From an uncultured Clostridia bacterium (lineage in GTDB: Bacteria; Bacillota; Clostridia; Christensenellales; Aristaeellaceae), in contig CALCUD010000098.1 in NCBI GenBank assembly GCA_937906775.1, positions 1-16,347 on the forward strand: DNA of 16,347 nt. The letters are read 5' to 3'. Position numbers and translations under genes: made by a program. The notes below the pieces were generated by a model. That model was given only the letters and a program-made list of their open reading frames with translations, searched no databases and was not told where the DNA came from. Shown in pieces: positions 14,274 through 16,347 of this stretch (position 1 is its first letter; each line of letters begins with the position of its first letter).

Positions 14274-15130
14274 TCGGATATCGCCTCCTCTGCCGGCGGA
14301 TCTGTCACCAGAACCAGCGATATATTGTCTCTGCCGCCGGCATCCAGCGCGGCGCGGACCATCAGATCCGCCGCTTCTTCCTCGTTCGGCAGATTCATCA
14401 GTTCCTCAAGTTTTTCAGCGCTCACAAGCCCGTGAAGGCCGTCAGAGCAGATCAGCCATCTGTCCCCGGGTTCCCGCTTCCGCCTGATCAGGTCGACCTC
14501 GATGTCAGGCTCCGTCCCTACAGCGCGGGTAATATAATTCCGCATGGGATGACAGGCTGCCTGTTCCTCTGTCAGCATACCGTTCCGGACCATATCCGCG
14601 ACCATGGAATGATCTTCTGTCACTCTGGTCAGTTTTCCGTCGCGGAGCAGATAAGCGCGGCTGTCCCCAACATGCGCGATCAGGATATTTTCGTCTGCCG
14701 GACACATGACCGTAAGCGTGGTACCCATTCCCGCCAGGGAAGGGTCCGCCTCCTGTTGTTTCCAGAGCTCCAGATTGACTTTTTTAACAGCTTCCGTCAG
14801 GATTTCTCCGGTGATCTCCTTGCCGTACAGTTCTTTGAGCAACCCGTCGCGGGTCCCCATCGAAGCGGTTTCGCCTCCGTTGTGACCGCCCATGCCGTCC
14901 GCCACACCGATCAGTCCGCTGCCGATGATCAGCGCATCCTGATTGTTTTTGCGCAGTTTTCCGACATCCGTCCTGCTGACAGCTTTGAGTCCGTCAACAA
15001 CCGCGGTCGCACCGCCCGAAGTGATATTGACGCGAAGCTCAATCTCCTCTGCCGGAGCGGTTTCCGGAACCCGATCCAGAAGTTCCTTCATCCGGCGGGC
15101 CGCTTTGTCGTTCAGTTTGAACTTCCGCAT
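14270..15130 (-). CDS. prpC: PP2C-family Ser/Thr protein phosphatase (PrpC/Stp)
   Basis: This metal-dependent phosphatase removes phosphate from PrkC and its targets. The 286-residue product has the bacterial PP2C motifs: SRTDVGKLRKNNQDA (52-66), the metal-binding VADGMGGH (76-83), GDSRAYLLRDG, TEDHS and GGRDNISLVLV. About 45 residues precede the usual start of the family, including a lysine/arginine-rich helix (MRKFKLNDKAARRMKELLDR) and a short beta-prone stretch. The ATG at 15130 is supported by GGAG about 6 bases upstream, so the extension is probably real. The gene overlaps the end of rlmN by 19 bases and the kinase start by 4. Confidence 0.96.
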   Translation of the reverse strand: MRKFKLNDKAARRMKELLDRVPETAPAEEIELRVNITSGGATAVVDGLKAVSRTDVGKLRKNNQDALIIGSGLIGVADGMGGHNGGETASMGTRDGLLKELYGKEITGEILTEAVKKVNLELWKQQEADPSLAGMGTTLTVMCPADENILIAHVGDSRAYLLRDGKLTRVTEDHSMVADMVRNGMLTEEQAACHPMRNYITRAVGTEPDIEVDLIRRKREPGDRWLICSDGLHGLVSAEKLEELMNLPNEEEAADLMVRAALDAGGRDNISLVLVTDPPAEEAISE

Positions 15131-16188
15131 AAGTTCTCCTCTCCTTCCGTTCCGGTTTCCGCCTGCAGCGTTTTTCTTCGAAGCTGGCCGCAGGCTCCGT
15201 CAATATCGTCTCCCATCTCTCTGCGTCTGGTGGCCGAGATATGCCGTCCCTCCAGAACCCTGAGAAAATTCCGGACGATCTCCTCGTTGACTGTTTTCAG
15301 CTGCCGTTCCTTTACCTCGTTCAACGGGATCAGATTCACGTGACACTGCAATCCTCTGAGTCGTTCCGCCAGTTCAGCCGCGTGCTGCTCCCCGCAATTG
15401 ACGCCTCCGACCAGCGCATATTCGAAAATGACCCGTCTTCCTGTCTTTTCCACATAGTACCGGCAGGCCCGGAGAATTTCATCGATACTGTACCGGTTGG
15501 CGATCGGCATGGTCTGTCGCCGGATCTCATCATTGGGCGCGTGAAGGGAGACGCACAGCGTTACGGGCAGGTCCTCCTCCGCCAGACGGTACATTTCAGG
15601 AACCAGCCCGCAGGTAGACAGCGATACGTTCCGGAGACTCATCCGAATCCCGTTCTCCTCCCGGAGCAGACGCAGAAAGCGCGTCACCTGGTCATAGTTG
15701 TCCAAAGGTTCTCCGCTTCCCATCAGCACTACATGACTGACTTTCTGTCCTTCCGGCTCCAGATAGCGGTTGGCTGCCAGGATCTCGCCAAGCATTTCGC
15801 CCGCGGAAAGATCCCGCACCCGTCCGTCCAGCGTGGAAGCGCAAAATTTGCATCCCATTCTGCATCCGACCTGTGTGGAAATACACAGGCTCACGCCGTA
15901 TTTGTAACGCATCAGTACGCCTTCAACGCAATTTCCGTCCCGCAGGGAATACAGGAATTTCACCGTCCCGTCCAGCCGGCTGATCTGTTGCAGCCGGATG
16001 GCTGTCGGCTGCGCGACAGCGATCTTCCGCAGTTTCTCCCTCAGGTCCTTCCCGAGGTTGGTCATCCCGTCAAAGTCCACGCTGCGGTGGATCCATTCAA
16101 AAATCTGTTTTCCGCGGAACGCGGGCAGTCCCTGTTCACGGATCCACTCCGTCAGTTCAGCCTGCGTCATTCCAGCCAGCTCGGTCAT
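15112..16188 (-). CDS. rlmN: Dual-specificity 23S rRNA/tRNA adenine-C2 methyltransferase RlmN
   Basis: RlmN is a radical-SAM enzyme that methylates C2 of A2503 in 23S rRNA and A37 of some tRNAs. The 358-residue product has the cluster motif CRMGCKFC (Cys109, Cys113, Cys116), the GSGEPL and SLHAPNDEIR motifs, and Cys333 in DGACGQL, which forms the methyl-carrying or resolving pair with a second cysteine. The start is four bases after the rsmB stop; the nearest purine-rich site (AGAAAGG) is about 12 bases away, so the ATG six codons later (16170) is possible and coupling to rsmB is likely. The extra tail after Cys333 overlaps prpC. The resistance gene cfr belongs to the same superfamily, but the layout and context here fit the housekeeping enzyme. 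Confidence 0.96.
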   Translation of the reverse strand: MTELAGMTQAELTEWIREQGLPAFRGKQIFEWIHRSVDFDGMTNLGKDLREKLRKIAVAQPTAIRLQQISRLDGTVKFLYSLRDGNCVEGVLMRYKYGVSLCISTQVGCRMGCKFCASTLDGRVRDLSAGEMLGEILAANRYLEPEGQKVSHVVLMGSGEPLDNYDQVTRFLRLLREENGIRMSLRNVSLSTCGLVPEMYRLAEEDLPVTLCVSLHAPNDEIRRQTMPIANRYSIDEILRACRYYVEKTGRRVIFEYALVGGVNCGEQHAAELAERLRGLQCHVNLIPLNEVKERQLKTVNEEIVRNFLRVLEGRHISATRRREMGDDIDGACGQLRRKTLQAETGTEGEENLCGSSN

Positions 16189-16192
16189 CGTT

Positions 16193-16347
16193 TCAGTAAG
16201 CCTTTCTCTTCATCCGGCAGATATAGAATCCTTCCACGCCATCCCGGTGTGGAAGCAGTTGCAGTCCAACACCTTCATACTGCCGGAACTGCTCCGGTAT
16301 GGTTTCCGGCAGTTTCTGCATTTCAAAGTCCGGGTGACTTTCCAGAA
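16193..16347 (-). CDS. rsmB: 16S rRNA (cytosine-C5) methyltransferase RsmB, C-terminal end only
   Basis: The last 50 residues of a gene running off the window edge translate as ESHPDFEMQKLPETIPEQF, then GLQLLPHRDGVEGFYICRMKR and a TGA at 16195-16193. The LQLLPHRDGVEGFYI block is the C-terminal signature of RsmB (Sun), which makes m5C967 in 16S rRNA. rsmB directly before rlmN and prpC is the normal order in Firmicutes. Nothing can be said of the start, catalytic cysteines or promoter, which lie outside. Confidence 0.88.
   Translation of the reverse strand, partial: LESHPDFEMQKLPETIPEQFRQYEGVGLQLLPHRDGVEGFYICRMKRKAY

Noticed and set aside
13188..14435. Long plus-strand open frame (415 codons) opposite the kinase gene
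   Set aside because: It is antisense to clear kinase and phosphatase motifs, has no family features, and arises from the codon bias of the real gene.
14432..15343. Long plus-strand open frame (303 codons) opposite prpC and rlmN
   Set aside because: It lies entirely over conserved motifs of two real genes and shows no recognisable domain.
15112..16188. Cfr-type antibiotic resistance methyltransferase
   Set aside because: Context (rsmB-rlmN-prpC) and motifs fit housekeeping RlmN; nothing points to the Cfr branch.
1..16347. CRISPR arrays, transposons, riboswitches or defence systems
   Set aside because: No regularly spaced repeats, transposase, integrase, recognisable aptamer or defence gene was found on either strand.

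Overview
The window looks like a chromosomal segment of a Bacillota (Firmicutes) bacterium of the Clostridia type with moderately high GC. Supporting signs are strong AGGAGG-type ribosome binding sites, TTG and GTG starts, a ruvX-DUF1292 pair, and the Firmicutes gene order rsmB-rlmN-prpC-prkC-rsgA-rpe. An uncultivated gut or rumen lineage would fit, but this is inference and no genus can be named from the sequence alone.

Layout. (1) Positions 1-1142, plus strand: a promoter drives a tiny gene encoding half of a PNPase-like S1 domain, closed by a perfect terminator. Directly behind the terminator lies ruvX, which continues in frame into a DUF1292 domain. A bidirectional terminator ends this block. 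(2) Positions 1141-6020, minus strand except for the tRNA: three accessory-type genes with their own promoters, namely a sugar-binding-protein-like sensor fused to a diguanylate cyclase (GGDEF) domain, a secreted beta-lactamase-family serine hydrolase, and an aldo/keto reductase with two 4Fe-4S clusters. A plus-strand tRNA-Leu(TAA) with its own promoter and terminator sits between the last two. (3) Positions 6146-16347, all minus strand: one tightly packed run of eleven genes, transcribed from outside the window, rsmB(partial)-rlmN-prpC-prkC-rsgA-rpe-mnmE-iron alcohol dehydrogenase-radC-ydcF-rsmG. Many neighbours overlap by 4 to 19 bases or lie within 30 bases of each other.

How the genes work together. 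The long run joins ribosome and tRNA maturation (RsmB, RlmN, RsmG methyltransferases; RsgA 30S assembly GTPase; MnmE wobble-uridine modification) with the PrkC/PrpC Ser/Thr kinase-phosphatase pair that senses cell-wall fragments in related bacteria. RsgA and other translational GTPases are known targets of such kinases in Bacillus. Rpe is a pentose-phosphate enzyme that travels with this cluster.

Most notable points: the orphan half-S1 gene; the RuvX-DUF1292 fusion that retains an internal ribosome binding site and start, and that removal of one base in an A4 run would split into two normal genes; a shared 10-base motif TTGATATATC placed identically just downstream of the -10 boxes of the GGDEF and aldo/keto reductase genes; and an iron alcohol dehydrogenase with one metal-binding His replaced by Gln. 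I did not find a clear new multi-gene system, CRISPR array, insertion sequence or prophage.
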